Source: Mnemiopsis leidyi
Taxonomy: Eukaryota > Ctenophora > Tentaculata > Lobata > Bolinopsidae
Length of the DNA: 64,000 nt
Assembly (NCBI GenBank): GCA_000226015.1
Contig: JH153415.1
Coordinates: 110,536-174,535 of the forward strand
Direction: 5' to 3'
Shown here: one piece after another, positions 55,501-57,112 of the stretch
How positions within the stretch are numbered: position 1 is the stretch's first letter
Layout of the letters: each line of letters starts with the position of its first letter
Notes under the pieces: generated by a model
The model's input: only the letters and a program-made list of their open reading frames with translations
The model's database searches: none
Told to the model about the DNA's origin: nothing
Program-made: the position numbers and the translations under genes

Positions 55501-56959
55501 CAATCTTGTGCTGAAAGGTTTATCGGGTTACATGTCAGATAAATTCGTTAAACACGTCGTTTAGTGACAGCTGATTATCAAGACGAGACCGTGAGATCGG
55601 GTGTATTAAACCATATAATACTATCACCTTAAAGCCTAGACTAAAATTTTGTCTGCTTTAGCTCTCGTTAAACGGTAAAGCATAGTTAAAACGTAAGTTT
55701 CTGACAGTTAAAAACGAATGTCAAGAGGCTAAATGTTTTATCTAGACGAGACTTAAGTAAGCATTTGCATTAGTTGCAACATTATGTGTTTCAAATGGAG
55801 ATAAATCACCAGTCAGCTGCTAATATAAAACATTTCATGTGGTATATTGGCGGGATAACTGTGACCAACCACAAGGCACATCCATGTTGCGATTATTTAG
55901 GTCAAAACTTACTTTACTTTGATAAAGTATCAAATTAAAGTAAGTTTTGACCTGAGTAATCGCAAAATAGATCTGACTTGTGGTCAAAACGCAGATAAAG
56001 TTGTGTATGTTTTTAAAGGCTGTAACGATGCACCATATGAAATTTGAATCCACAATTTTGACATTTGCGGCCAGTTTGCTCCGAATTGCGTGAAACTACT
56101 CAGTGTAATATGAGGATATGAACTTCTAGAATGACAAAAGAATTGTAGCGTTACATGTGCCCACCGGTCGATCGTGTGGTCTTTGATCATCACAATTCGA
56201 ATATTTGAATCATGTGGTCGGTCCGATATGAATATGCCGCCAGAAAATAAACACAGCGCTGACAATCAACTCTCCATTACTGGCGAGACAAATTTTGCTA
56301 GTAAAAAGATGCGACTTGCGCGCACGCGCGGCACCGCTCCCAATTTAGTGTGCAGACTGTTTCGAAATTAGCTCATGATTCGTCAGCTGGCAGCATGACA
56401 CGAAATATGTCGCTGTATTAAAACATCATCCATCAAGAATGTTCGAAATCAGCTGTGCTTGACAAGGATGGACCGGTACACTCTCGAAAGTCATCACCGA
56501 TAAATGACGCTTAATATCATAATCATAGTTTACTTAACAGAAAGAAACAAAGATGGAAGAAATCCATTTATCACAAAGTTTTTAAGTGGGATTAACTACT
56601 ATACTGAACATCGGTTCAGTATTGGACTGAATAAAAATGGAGGGTTAAAGCTCTATGCCGAAATTACTTGTATCCAGACAAATAGTGCGTTAGTTACTTG
56701 TTGAATAGCTCTAATCACGTTTATTGTTCAGCAATCTTTTTGATAGCTCCACCACCATAACAGAAAGTACATCACAAAATCTTACCATCGCAAGTGGGCG
56801 GGTCAGGGTTGAACTTTGCCTTGCTGTAACAGACGACATCGTCAGAGTGTGACATGACATATCCCGTGTCACACTGTATGATGAGTGTACTTCCCGGGGT
56901 TATGGTGCTGGGTCCAGTTACTTCGCCGTGCTCGATGTCCGGTCGTTCGCACAGCGTCC
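5119..56959 (-). CDS. Giant CCP(sushi)x23-CUB-transmembrane receptor gene, 37 exons, 5' end missing
   Basis: This is a single-pass type I membrane protein with a long extracellular chain of 23 CCP modules, a juxtamembrane CUB domain, one membrane helix and a tail of about 300 residues. All 37 exons were found by eye from AG acceptors and GT donors, and every junction keeps the reading phase, so the chain from 56959 to the stop at 5119 is one open frame of 1886 residues plus a partial first codon. Most CCP exons are phase 1-1. Known CCP/CUB receptors bind complement, other ligands or neighbouring cells; the actual ligand here is unknown. The first exon seen begins mid-codon with no signal peptide, so upstream exons are missing or lie beyond the window. 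Six other genes or gene remnants lie in its introns on the opposite strand. The alternative, two separate genes (CCP gene and CUB-TM gene), is unlikely because the CUB halves fit exactly in phase and in fold order. Confidence 0.85.
5464..5638 (-). CDS. Giant receptor exon 36: cytoplasmic tail
   Basis: The exon encodes an acidic, Ser/Thr-rich segment (ASTAESEDDSLTRTALEDT) ending in RALEKFRAGARKERFD, probably helical at the end. It starts in phase 0 and leaves one base at a GTTAGT donor, which joins the last exon to form Val. No known domain is seen. Confidence 0.82.
5660..5705. repeat. 17-bp short tandem repeat
   Basis: About 2.5 copies of TCATGCTGGTTTTTA in the intron before exon 36. Confidence 0.6.
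6441..6674 (-). CDS. Giant receptor exon 35: cytoplasmic tail
   Basis: This phase 0-0 exon of 78 codons starts PQSRHSKRTPLAPTQRQ. It is basic and Ser/Pro-rich in its first half, then helical and charged (SRELENLEKYNHKKALEGLG). No recognised domain is present. The donor GTAAGT at 6435-6440 is preferred over a GTAATG a few bases earlier because it keeps phase with exon 36. Confidence 0.8.
6817..6936 (-). CDS. Giant receptor exon 34: cytoplasmic tail with ITIM-like motif
   Basis: This phase 0-0 exon of 40 codons is rich in Asp/Glu, Ser and Thr. It includes RLYYSDLKL, in which LYYSDL (6853-6870) fits the ITIM consensus [SIVL]-x-Y-x-x-[LIV]. In known immune receptors such motifs recruit SH2 phosphatases when phosphorylated. 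Whether this tyrosine is used here is inference from the motif alone. Confidence 0.82.
7566..7667 (-). CDS. Giant receptor exon 33: cytoplasmic tail
   Basis: This phase 0-0 exon of 34 codons reads NFHWKDGGAVDNAYFHF and continues to NGGRKPPPSMASKLQ. It has a proline run (RKPPPS) and a tyrosine (NAYF). No domain is recognised. The acceptor is CTCCGCAG and the donor is GTAAAT. Confidence 0.82.
8300..9148. repeat. Large minisatellite of GTTACTAAGTAAC units
   Basis: About 850 bases of units near 24 bp such as GGTTACTAAGTAACTATGTA plus GCTA, with shorter variants. The recurring GTTACTAAGTAAC is a 13-base palindrome (one centre base). Some higher-order blocks repeat exactly (for example 8501-8600 and 8718-8815). 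It lies in the intron between the transmembrane exon and exon 33, ending about ten bases from the donor. Confidence 0.85.
9160..9290 (-). CDS. Giant receptor exon 32: transmembrane helix
   Basis: After a short Gly-Thr-Ser-Ser linker the exon encodes a helix of about 25 hydrophobic residues (AVIAAAVVVPLLLLL and on through ILAILLFLY) followed by a basic Cys-Arg-Tyr-Cys-Arg stop-transfer segment and EVYEPHK. The CUB domain is therefore outside and the C-terminal exons are cytoplasmic. The paired membrane-proximal cysteines are candidate palmitoylation sites (inference). The next intron contains the large GTTACTAAGTAAC minisatellite. Confidence 0.9.
9475..9648 (-). CDS. Giant receptor exon 31: C-terminal part of CUB domain
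   Basis: The exon reads EDISNKEPLYTACGTEG, then SSVMTIVFESDGEGSGAGF and LLGYAAFAPG. This is the end of a CUB domain: the Cys-Gly, the Ser-Ser strand turn, then Val-x-Phe-x-Ser-Asp and Gly-Phe. The acceptor TTGTTTAG at 9649-9656 keeps the phase left by exon 30, whereas the more obvious CAG further upstream would introduce an immediate stop. It ends in phase 1 at a GTTGGT donor. Confidence 0.88.
10077..10152 (-). CDS. Giant receptor exon 30: middle of CUB domain
   Basis: The exon follows a good acceptor (pyrimidine-rich, TTTCAG) and reads VRITLQSVDIEK and then GCAKDSLKFYDG, which is the central CUB pattern of a hydrophobic strand, Asp-Ile-Glu, Cys, and Asp-Ser-Leu-x-x-Tyr-Asp-Gly. It begins in phase 0 and ends in phase 1 (GTAAGA donor), matching both neighbours. 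An ATG at 10192-10194 would also give an open frame with a short hydrophobic start through the acceptor, but that would leave a CUB without its first third. Confidence 0.88.
10195..12605. other. Non-coding left part of the 22.7 kb intron
   Basis: Between the middle CUB exon and GPCR 1. I see only short chance frames on both strands, no repeats of note, and no further CUB exon. The promoter of GPCR 1 should be near its right end, but no motif is certain. Confidence 0.6.
12606..14016 (+). CDS. Class-A-like GPCR 1 (two exons, 383 aa)
   Basis: CDS join(12606..12822, 13082..14016). A signal peptide-like start (LPLLILLVLLHITH) precedes an acidic linker, then TM1 (WTVFPSAVIAGLGVIFNL). The phase-1 intron falls right after TM1 at a Gly codon, as in the two paralogues. 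TM2 has LLNALDLMVC with the conserved aspartate position; TM3 ends STTRCISLCAPFY, so Thr-Arg-Cys stands in place of the usual Asp-Arg-Tyr; TM6 lacks CWxP; TM7 has NPLIY followed by the helix-8 sequence RKKEMRRYL. It is a seven-helix receptor, probably G-protein coupled, ligand unknown. It lies on the plus strand inside the 22.7 kb intron of the giant receptor. A 100-residue Ser/Thr-rich tail follows helix 8. Confidence 0.88.
14440..14644 (-). repeat. tRNA-derived SINE-like element
   Basis: The first 70 bases on the minus strand look like a tRNA: an A-box-like TGGCGCAGAGC (14628-14638) and a B-box-like GGTTCTAATCT (14584-14594) at normal spacing, with a start of GCTGAGTGGC. A further unrelated body of about 130 bases follows to about 14440, which is why a SINE is a better call than a tRNA gene. 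The stems do not pair as a clean cloverleaf by eye. The body end and any target duplication are not defined. Confidence 0.5.
14831..16078 (+). CDS. Sulfotransferase-like protein, intronless (415 aa)
   Basis: A single open frame of 415 residues. Residues 150-160 read FLYNTGRSGST, the phosphate-binding loop (5'-PSB motif) of PAPS-dependent sulfotransferases, followed by a helix LMAAMMYKTK. The family moves a sulfuryl group from PAPS to hydroxyl or amine acceptors. The N-terminus is mildly hydrophobic (VLQPILSFFFAP) but has no clear membrane anchor, so the location is uncertain. The acceptor substrate cannot be told. There are no introns, although nearby genes have them, so it may be a retrocopy or simply intron-poor. 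AATAAA motifs lie at 16141-16150, 63 bases after the stop, a good 3' end. It is nested in the giant receptor's intron on the opposite strand. Confidence 0.75.
   Translation: MFSSVELKNLLESLYFIVGNRVLQPILSFFFAPRTSEASKNNLASFRILADIKPHFEVHHRDKRSFLLKFGGWKDLAYLEREDVTLHSVSEDEFVFVRTKPGIDLYNTEEHPFVYEIQHTAAVELLTAPHNTVFEYLRSKPARDGSNISFLYNTGRSGSTLMAAMMYKTKQFVVQSEPNSILQLALIFNDKDFVISRNTTEYVYLVWATFLLTCPDPNKRYFIKPFPCYTISLFPLIKQALPGITELFNYRSILPSLISCKKLFGYNLTRAANRGMLLLPFNYKNIWKKIKPECDVGEKAFALQLLITVHAFLLETRDREDIKTFSYESLVKDKEEFTVRLLKEVGVGEKFLSDALSALEYHSQAKSDTVNRLTYTSRIRENTVSDGCVEWIRKIAYEELEIEIDKETGRYSALE
16141..16150 (+). terminator. Polyadenylation signal of the sulfotransferase-like gene
   Basis: Two overlapping AATAAA hexamers lie 63 bases after the stop codon at 16078. 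Confidence 0.55.
17055..17630 (+). pseudogene. Decayed fourth copy of the GPCR family
   Basis: Exon-1 remnant 17055-17142 reads MWTTLPSALIATLGGMLFS and ends NASVG at a GTTAAT donor, matching TM1 of GPCR 1 and 2 but lacking about seven helix residues. After a 207-bp intron, exon 2 starts at 17350 in the same phase: RKLLMLLNTLDLIV equals TM2 of its neighbours, and IYFNESTGFAFQL (about 17480-17519) matches TM3, but the TM2-TM3 link is replaced by unrelated sequence. Homology ends in TM3 and a stop follows at 17625-17627; TM4-TM7 are absent. It lies between GPCR 1 and GPCR 2, as expected of a tandem array. It cannot make a seven-helix receptor. Confidence 0.75.
18840..20214 (+). CDS. Class-A-like GPCR 2 (two exons, 392 aa)
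   Basis: CDS join(18840..19056, 19253..20214). Exon 1 has the same length (217 bases) and phase as in GPCR 1. A signal-peptide-like MIRVILLLFLIR precedes VEPTVNSPMWTVFPSAV, nearly identical to GPCR 1. TM2 is LLMLLNSLDLMVC, the TM3 end is SVTRCLSLCVPFY (Thr-Arg-Cys for Asp-Arg-Tyr), and TM7 is NPLIYLLRKREMRQFL. The third intracellular loop has a basic RSRSRSAGVRAT segment. The C-terminus is Asn/Gly-rich (NNGNK end) and runs into a GTAACCATGGTAAC repeat that continues past the stop. Ligand unknown. It is a tandem duplicate of GPCR 1 by sequence and gene structure, nested in the giant receptor intron. Confidence 0.88.
20140..20272 (+). repeat. GTAACCATGGTAAC-type short repeat across the GPCR 2 stop
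   Basis: Repeated GTAAC and CCATGG blocks start in the last 25 codons of GPCR 2 and continue about 55 bases past the stop at 20214. Many blocks are palindromic (GTTACCATGGTAAC type). The C-terminal residues HVSNRCNIHGNNLVINNGNK are the translation of this repeat. Confidence 0.6.
22803..22930 (+). repeat. 24-bp tandem repeat containing TTAGGG-like blocks
   Basis: About five copies of a 24-bp unit (CCTAGGGTTAGGGTTACAGA core) with substitutions. The unit holds TAGGGTTAGGG, resembling the animal telomere repeat, but the period is 24, not 6. It lies in the 22.7 kb intron. Confidence 0.7.
22999..23068 (+). repeat. 35-bp tandem duplication
   Basis: Two identical copies of a 35-bp unit starting GGCCTATAATGTTCC at 22999 and 23034. 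Being identical, it is recent. Confidence 0.85.
23622..23803 (-). repeat. 17-bp minisatellite (ATCATATAATCCGCYCC)
   Basis: About ten units of 17 bp alternating CATATAATCCGCTCC and AACATATAATCCGCCCC. The open frame on the minus strand through it (GGLYDGAD-like repeats) is a by-product of the repeat and is not called as a gene. Confidence 0.8.
25235..25450. repeat. Dispersed repeat rich in TGGTCATGGTCA, copy A
   Basis: Contains TTTTGACCATGACCAC, GTGGTCATGGTCAAAG and a C-rich CATCCCCGCCCC end. Copy B at about 33200-33510 shares the same phrases and a similar C-rich end, so this is a dispersed element, family unknown. Confidence 0.45.
25724..27133 (+). mobile_element. Decayed MULE-type DNA transposon with TIRs and 8-bp TSD
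   Basis: The ends are inverted repeats: CATAGTTGGTTCGTACGT at 25724-25741 and its exact reverse complement ending at 27133, each followed by related TACGTTAAGTACGT blocks. Both sides carry the same 8 bases, CAGTCATG (25716-25723 and 27134-27141), a target-site duplication. The GC-richer interior keeps pieces of a MULE-family transposase: ADMLLYDNASDQRRVIVLAT (about 26357-26418), TAYILLTNKDSAIYLEAFQS (about 26534-26593) and DGCHFHFCQAVLRNLYSLGY (26701-26760). These lie in different frames, so at least two frameshifts have broken it. It is much shorter than an autonomous MULE. Perfect TIRs and TSD suggest moderate age. It sits in the giant receptor's intron. Confidence 0.82.
25919..26045 (+). 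repeat. GC-rich short repeats within the MULE element
   Basis: Several copies of a block like GGACTCTAGGTCGGG separated by short spacers, just inside the left end of the transposon. Subterminal repeats are common in MULEs, where they can bind transposase; that role here is inference. Confidence 0.6.
27142..30270. other. Non-coding intronic stretch between the MULE element and GPCR 3
   Basis: Holds a G-run (27477-27497) and a 31-bp tandem duplication (29250-29311). No convincing exon on either strand. Confidence 0.5.
29250..29311 (+). repeat. 31-bp tandem duplication
   Basis: Two identical copies of a 31-bp unit starting GATTCTGTTTCGTAAC at 29250 and 29281. Confidence 0.85.
30271..31349 (+). 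CDS. Class-A-like GPCR 3 (two exons, 324 aa)
   Basis: CDS join(30271..30430, 30535..31349). The same phase-1 intron follows TM1 (WTVFPSTVIASWGVIFN), but there is no signal-peptide-like start: an in-frame stop just upstream fixes the ATG at 30271. TM2 is LLILLNILDLLVC, the TM3 end is SSARCISLCWPFY (Ala-Arg-Cys instead of Asp-Arg-Tyr), and TM7 is INPLIYMLRKRDMKRYL. The tail is short and basic. It is more diverged from GPCR 1 and 2 than they are from each other. It lies at the far end of the nested cluster, about 1.5 kb from the CUB exon on the other strand. AATAAA is present at 31626-31631. Ligand unknown. Confidence 0.86.
32860..32984 (-). CDS. Giant receptor exon 29: N-terminal third of CUB domain
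   Basis: The exon reads CDKTYDNTDGEITSPMFG and then NNADYPHNIVCTYTI, matching the CUB start pattern: Cys, then Gly-x-Ile-x-Ser-Pro, Tyr-Pro, and Cys-x-Tyr-x-Ile. It starts with two bases that complete the codon left by the CCP23 exon and ends in phase 0 at a GTGAGT donor. On its own it would be half a domain. The remainder is found 22.7 kb downstream in the transcript direction, at 10152. Confidence 0.88.
33141..33168. repeat. G-rich run
   Basis: Twelve Gs followed by CCGGGGGCGGGGGGC. It has the composition of a G-quadruplex former. It lies in the intron between CCP23 and CUB exons. Confidence 0.6.
33200..33510. repeat. Dispersed repeat rich in CCATGGCC / TGGTCATGG, copy B
   Basis: Repeated phrases GACCATGGCCATGGCAAAAT, TTGCCATGGTCAAG and GTCATGGTCATGCCGTCATG, ending in a C-rich stretch. 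Related to 25235-25450. Confidence 0.45.
33760..34110. repeat. CTAAGCCGGTT inverted-repeat region
   Basis: The left part repeats AACCGGCTAA and ACGGCTAAGG; the right part repeats its inverse, TTCTAAGCCGGTT. This could be a foldback element or decayed satellite, non-coding. Confidence 0.35.
34408..38143 (-). CDS. Giant receptor exons 21-28: CCP modules 17-23
   Basis: Exons are 37940-38143 (CCP17), 37127-37303 (CCP18), 36732-36825 (first half of CCP19), 35846-35984 (end of CCP19 and start of CCP20), 35548-35674 (rest of CCP20), 35219-35404 (CCP21), 34727-34906 (CCP22) and 34408-34578 (CCP23). The exon at 35846-35984 spans a module boundary, unlike the others, so CCP19 and CCP20 move as a unit. 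CCP19 has a fifth cysteine (YKEDCEEEFTC), an odd number that could leave a free thiol or an intermolecular bond. CCP23 (EKCVIPEVSHG start) ends with one base that joins the next exon to make Thr-Cys-Asp at the start of the CUB domain. Confidence 0.87.
34983..35192. repeat. Degenerate GATATAAGGGACGAT repeat
   Basis: Units of about 12-15 bases (GGGATGATATAAGGG, AGACGATATAA) fill the intron between the CCP21 and CCP22 exons. Confidence 0.65.
38311..40766 (-). CDS. Giant receptor exons 14-20: CCP modules 12-16
   Basis: Exons are 40584-40766 (CCP12), 40174-40242 plus 39917-40030 (CCP13, two exons), 39199-39381 (CCP14), 38917-39028 plus 38653-38747 (CCP15, two exons) and 38311-38508 (CCP16). CCP13's second exon has two in-frame acceptors; the one giving GVLKTGQQITISC fits the CCP pattern best. 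CCP15 is one of the few modules that keep the Cys3-Cys4 tryptophan (IIWRPPLPTC). The 5' part of exon 38917-39028 and its acceptor lie within a 60-bp tandem duplication. The upstream intron of 8.8 kb holds the OST-alpha/SGNH gene. Confidence 0.87.
38996..39115. repeat. 60-bp tandem duplication over the 5' edge of the CCP15 exon
   Basis: Copies 38996-39055 and 39056-39115 differ at one base (39050 versus 39110). The duplicated unit contains the acceptor and the first 33 coding bases of exon 38917-39028, so a second acceptor and a truncated exon copy lie immediately upstream. Confidence 0.92.
39490..39770. repeat. Degenerate repeat of AGAAAATGTGGAAC
   Basis: About twelve imperfect units near 21-24 bases, each with GAAAATGTGGAAC or close variants, fill most of the intron between the CCP13 and CCP14 exons. 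Confidence 0.65.
40367..40566. repeat. 10-bp minisatellite (ACACCTAGTA)
   Basis: About 20 units of AACACCTAGT with few variants, filling the intron between the CCP12 and CCP13 exons. Confidence 0.85.
41249..41361. repeat. 12-bp minisatellite (ACTGCTAGCTAC)
   Basis: About nine units of ACTGCTAGCTAC in the 8.8 kb intron. GCTAGC is palindromic. The period is a multiple of three, so it gives a Ser-Tyr-Thr-Ala-rich frame that is not a gene. Confidence 0.75.
41362..43880. other. Non-coding part of the 8.8 kb intron
   Basis: Several short frames of 60-124 codons, none with cysteine patterns, domains or supporting splice sites that fit the giant receptor. I call nothing here. Confidence 0.5.
43870..44395. 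repeat. 48-bp minisatellite
   Basis: Eleven units of about 48 bp, each with AGACCAATGTNATACAATGT followed by an ATAATATCACAGACTAC-like part. One unit is short by seven bases and one has a small insertion. It lies in the 8.8 kb intron, about 2 kb before the OST-alpha/SGNH gene. Confidence 0.87.
44396..46542. other. Upstream region of the OST-alpha/SGNH gene
   Basis: AT-rich with no open gene. The acceptor-like site just before the start codon means the promoter and a first non-coding exon may lie here, but I could not place them. Confidence 0.4.
46543..48243 (+). CDS. OST-alpha/TMEM184-type membrane protein fused to an SGNH-hydrolase-like domain (566 aa, intronless)
   Basis: After an acidic N-terminus (residues 1-35), seven hydrophobic segments fill residues 46-315 with the hallmarks of the organic solute transporter alpha / TMEM184 family (Solute_trans_a): YSTKHTMQFLCTMGILLVYP, then SLSLMFFLKLMLTYMGGKK and PPLCWFPLP. 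OST-alpha moves bile-acid-like and steroid conjugates as a heteromer with OST-beta. Residues about 374-535 form a second domain: TVLFLTDSLLS, YVIISSGINDIY, RTKFIYMSLLQ and EDGVNINERAVKFI, which follow SGNH-hydrolase blocks I, III and V (Ser382, Gly427, Asn429, Asp512). The block V histidine (Asp-x-x-His) is Asn515, so hydrolase activity is doubtful. The whole protein is one exon. An acceptor-like CCCAG at about 46515-46519 suggests a 5' UTR intron. It lies in an 8.8 kb intron of the giant receptor on the opposite strand. Confidence 0.82.
   Translation: MAEIAYGIEELDYAIEGEGEAGKEEEGEDGHPSISDIIGKGYPKEWIVLIIAGTIFTLIMMFFFIRALLIHKKYSTKHTMQFLCTMGILLVYPLYALMYVSGMIVPRANSKCTFIAETYESLSLMFFLKLMLTYMGGKKKAVKSLTGTKVHLNAPPLCWFPLPTIKFSSTFILVNELFVLQLIVIELVMGYVDLLMNMDKSTSYPAALVEEKFSHVFHGMSLASLVIAVYGLSSIYHSAEHELKHFNIFKKFISYKIVVTLAKVQDIIFTILSNKEVFGDLSTGAFTTHLRVHMWASTLTILECTIIFPIALKAFPDTDYPSDSRSPDKMRRDIEAETMVTGEYENSKVINEVNHQNLKDMSLLRSELDPSRIKTVLFLTDSLLSTFSSSKFCEGLTCSKKSLSRLVDIRKYQSEIQFCDYVIISSGINDIYKHRTPLDELIRFSVGFYDEFSRICPRTKFIYMSLLQTNTEWVNNLTDDFNTYIFELSLRYPNLLFYDNYQLVNREILQEDGVNINERAVKFIAKSLVKAVTNLSICYNDPEDPWPLRPSFARKALAFKSETFDH
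48837..48887. repeat. Perfect hairpin with 23-bp arms and 5-base loop
   Basis: The arm 48837-48859 (CTGTCGAAGGCCACCTTACT then GGT) is exactly reversed at 48865-48887. It may be a real palindrome or an assembly fold-back, since it lies 170 bases from the N gap. Confidence 0.9.
48962..49520. repeat. (CAGA)n microsatellite interrupted by an assembly gap
   Basis: CAGA repeats run 48962-49057 and again 49430-49520. The 32 bases before each tract (AGGCGGACAATCTGGAACTG onward) are the same on both sides, starting about 48923 and 49403. Either the unit is tandemly duplicated or the gap joins two assemblies of one locus. Confidence 0.9.
49058..49369. other. Assembly gap (312 N)
   Basis: A run of N within the CAGA tract. 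Its true length is unknown. The gap lies in the 8.8 kb intron, 158 bases from the CCP11 exon. Confidence 1.
49527..51775 (-). CDS. Giant receptor exons 8-13: CCP modules 6-11
   Basis: Exons are 51602-51775 (CCP6), 51201-51380 (CCP7), 50764-50987 (CCP8), 50432-50627 (CCP9), 50057-50257 (CCP10) and 49527-49727 (CCP11), one exon per module, each with four cysteines. CCP8 begins KDCGIPSVPNG and carries an extra Asp/Ala/Gly/Thr-rich stretch of about 13 residues between Cys2 and Cys3 made of near-repeated GAT-GCT type codons, a likely codon-repeat expansion. The CCP8-CCP9 junction is phase 0, unlike the phase 1 junctions around it, and CCP9 starts directly with PCPIPSASRKNA. The donor of the CCP11 exon is GTTGGG and abuts the (CAGA)n tract and the assembly gap. 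Confidence 0.88.
51392..51487. repeat. 33-bp tandem repeat
   Basis: Three copies of a 33-bp unit starting GTGGAGTTAGGGTTCACATC, within 20 bases of the CCP7 acceptor. Confidence 0.85.
51790..53400. other. Non-coding intron between CCP5 and CCP6 exons
   Basis: No exon fits the phase. Around 52850-52870 there is a short palindrome (CCTGTCGGCTTGCCGACAGG, with one off-centre base pair). Otherwise nothing of note. Confidence 0.5.
53411..56959 (-). CDS. Giant receptor exons 1-7: CCP modules 1-5
   Basis: Exons are 56786-56959 (CCP1), 55319-55510 (CCP2), 55111-55199 plus 54922-55012 (CCP3 in two exons), 54151-54327 (CCP4) and 53851-53916 plus 53411-53521 (CCP5 in two exons). Each module has the four-cysteine CCP pattern: an early Cys followed by Pro and Asn-Gly, a central Cys before a Gly-Tyr or Asn-Tyr turn, then two late Cys. 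Examples are TLCERPDIEHGEV and IIQCDTGYVMS in CCP1. The conserved CCP tryptophan between Cys3 and Cys4 is absent in these five. Exon 1 starts with two bases of a split codon after an acceptor, so an upstream exon must exist. The introns hold two minisatellites (54749-54900 and the E-box-like repeat just upstream at 57057-57112). Confidence 0.85.
54749..54900. repeat. 39-bp minisatellite
   Basis: Four copies of a 39-bp unit starting CCGACTAGCAGGATCCTACA, nearly identical, in the intron between the CCP3 and CCP4 exons. Confidence 0.87.
55511..56785. other. Non-coding intron between CCP1 and CCP2 exons
   Basis: Contains an inverted pair around 55886-55965 (AGGTCAAAACTTACTTTA and its reverse). 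No exon seen on either strand. Confidence 0.5.
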
Positions 56960-57056
56960 CTGCAAGGTTGTTAGAAGTAGTTAGGCGGCAGTAGTTATTG
57001 TATAACAGGCACAGGTTAGGACAATGATTATGTTAGCCTCCACGACTAAGGTAATG

Positions 57057-57112
57057 GTCACGTGTGTAATGGTCACGTGTGTAATGGTCACGTGAGTAAT
57101 GGTCACGTGGAT
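57057..57112. repeat. Tandem GGTCACGTG repeat
   Basis: Four copies of a 15-16 bp unit TAATGGTCACGTGTG. Each holds the palindromic E-box CACGTG, a bHLH binding consensus. It is upstream of the first receptor exon seen, so it could be intronic or promoter-near. Confidence 0.7.
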
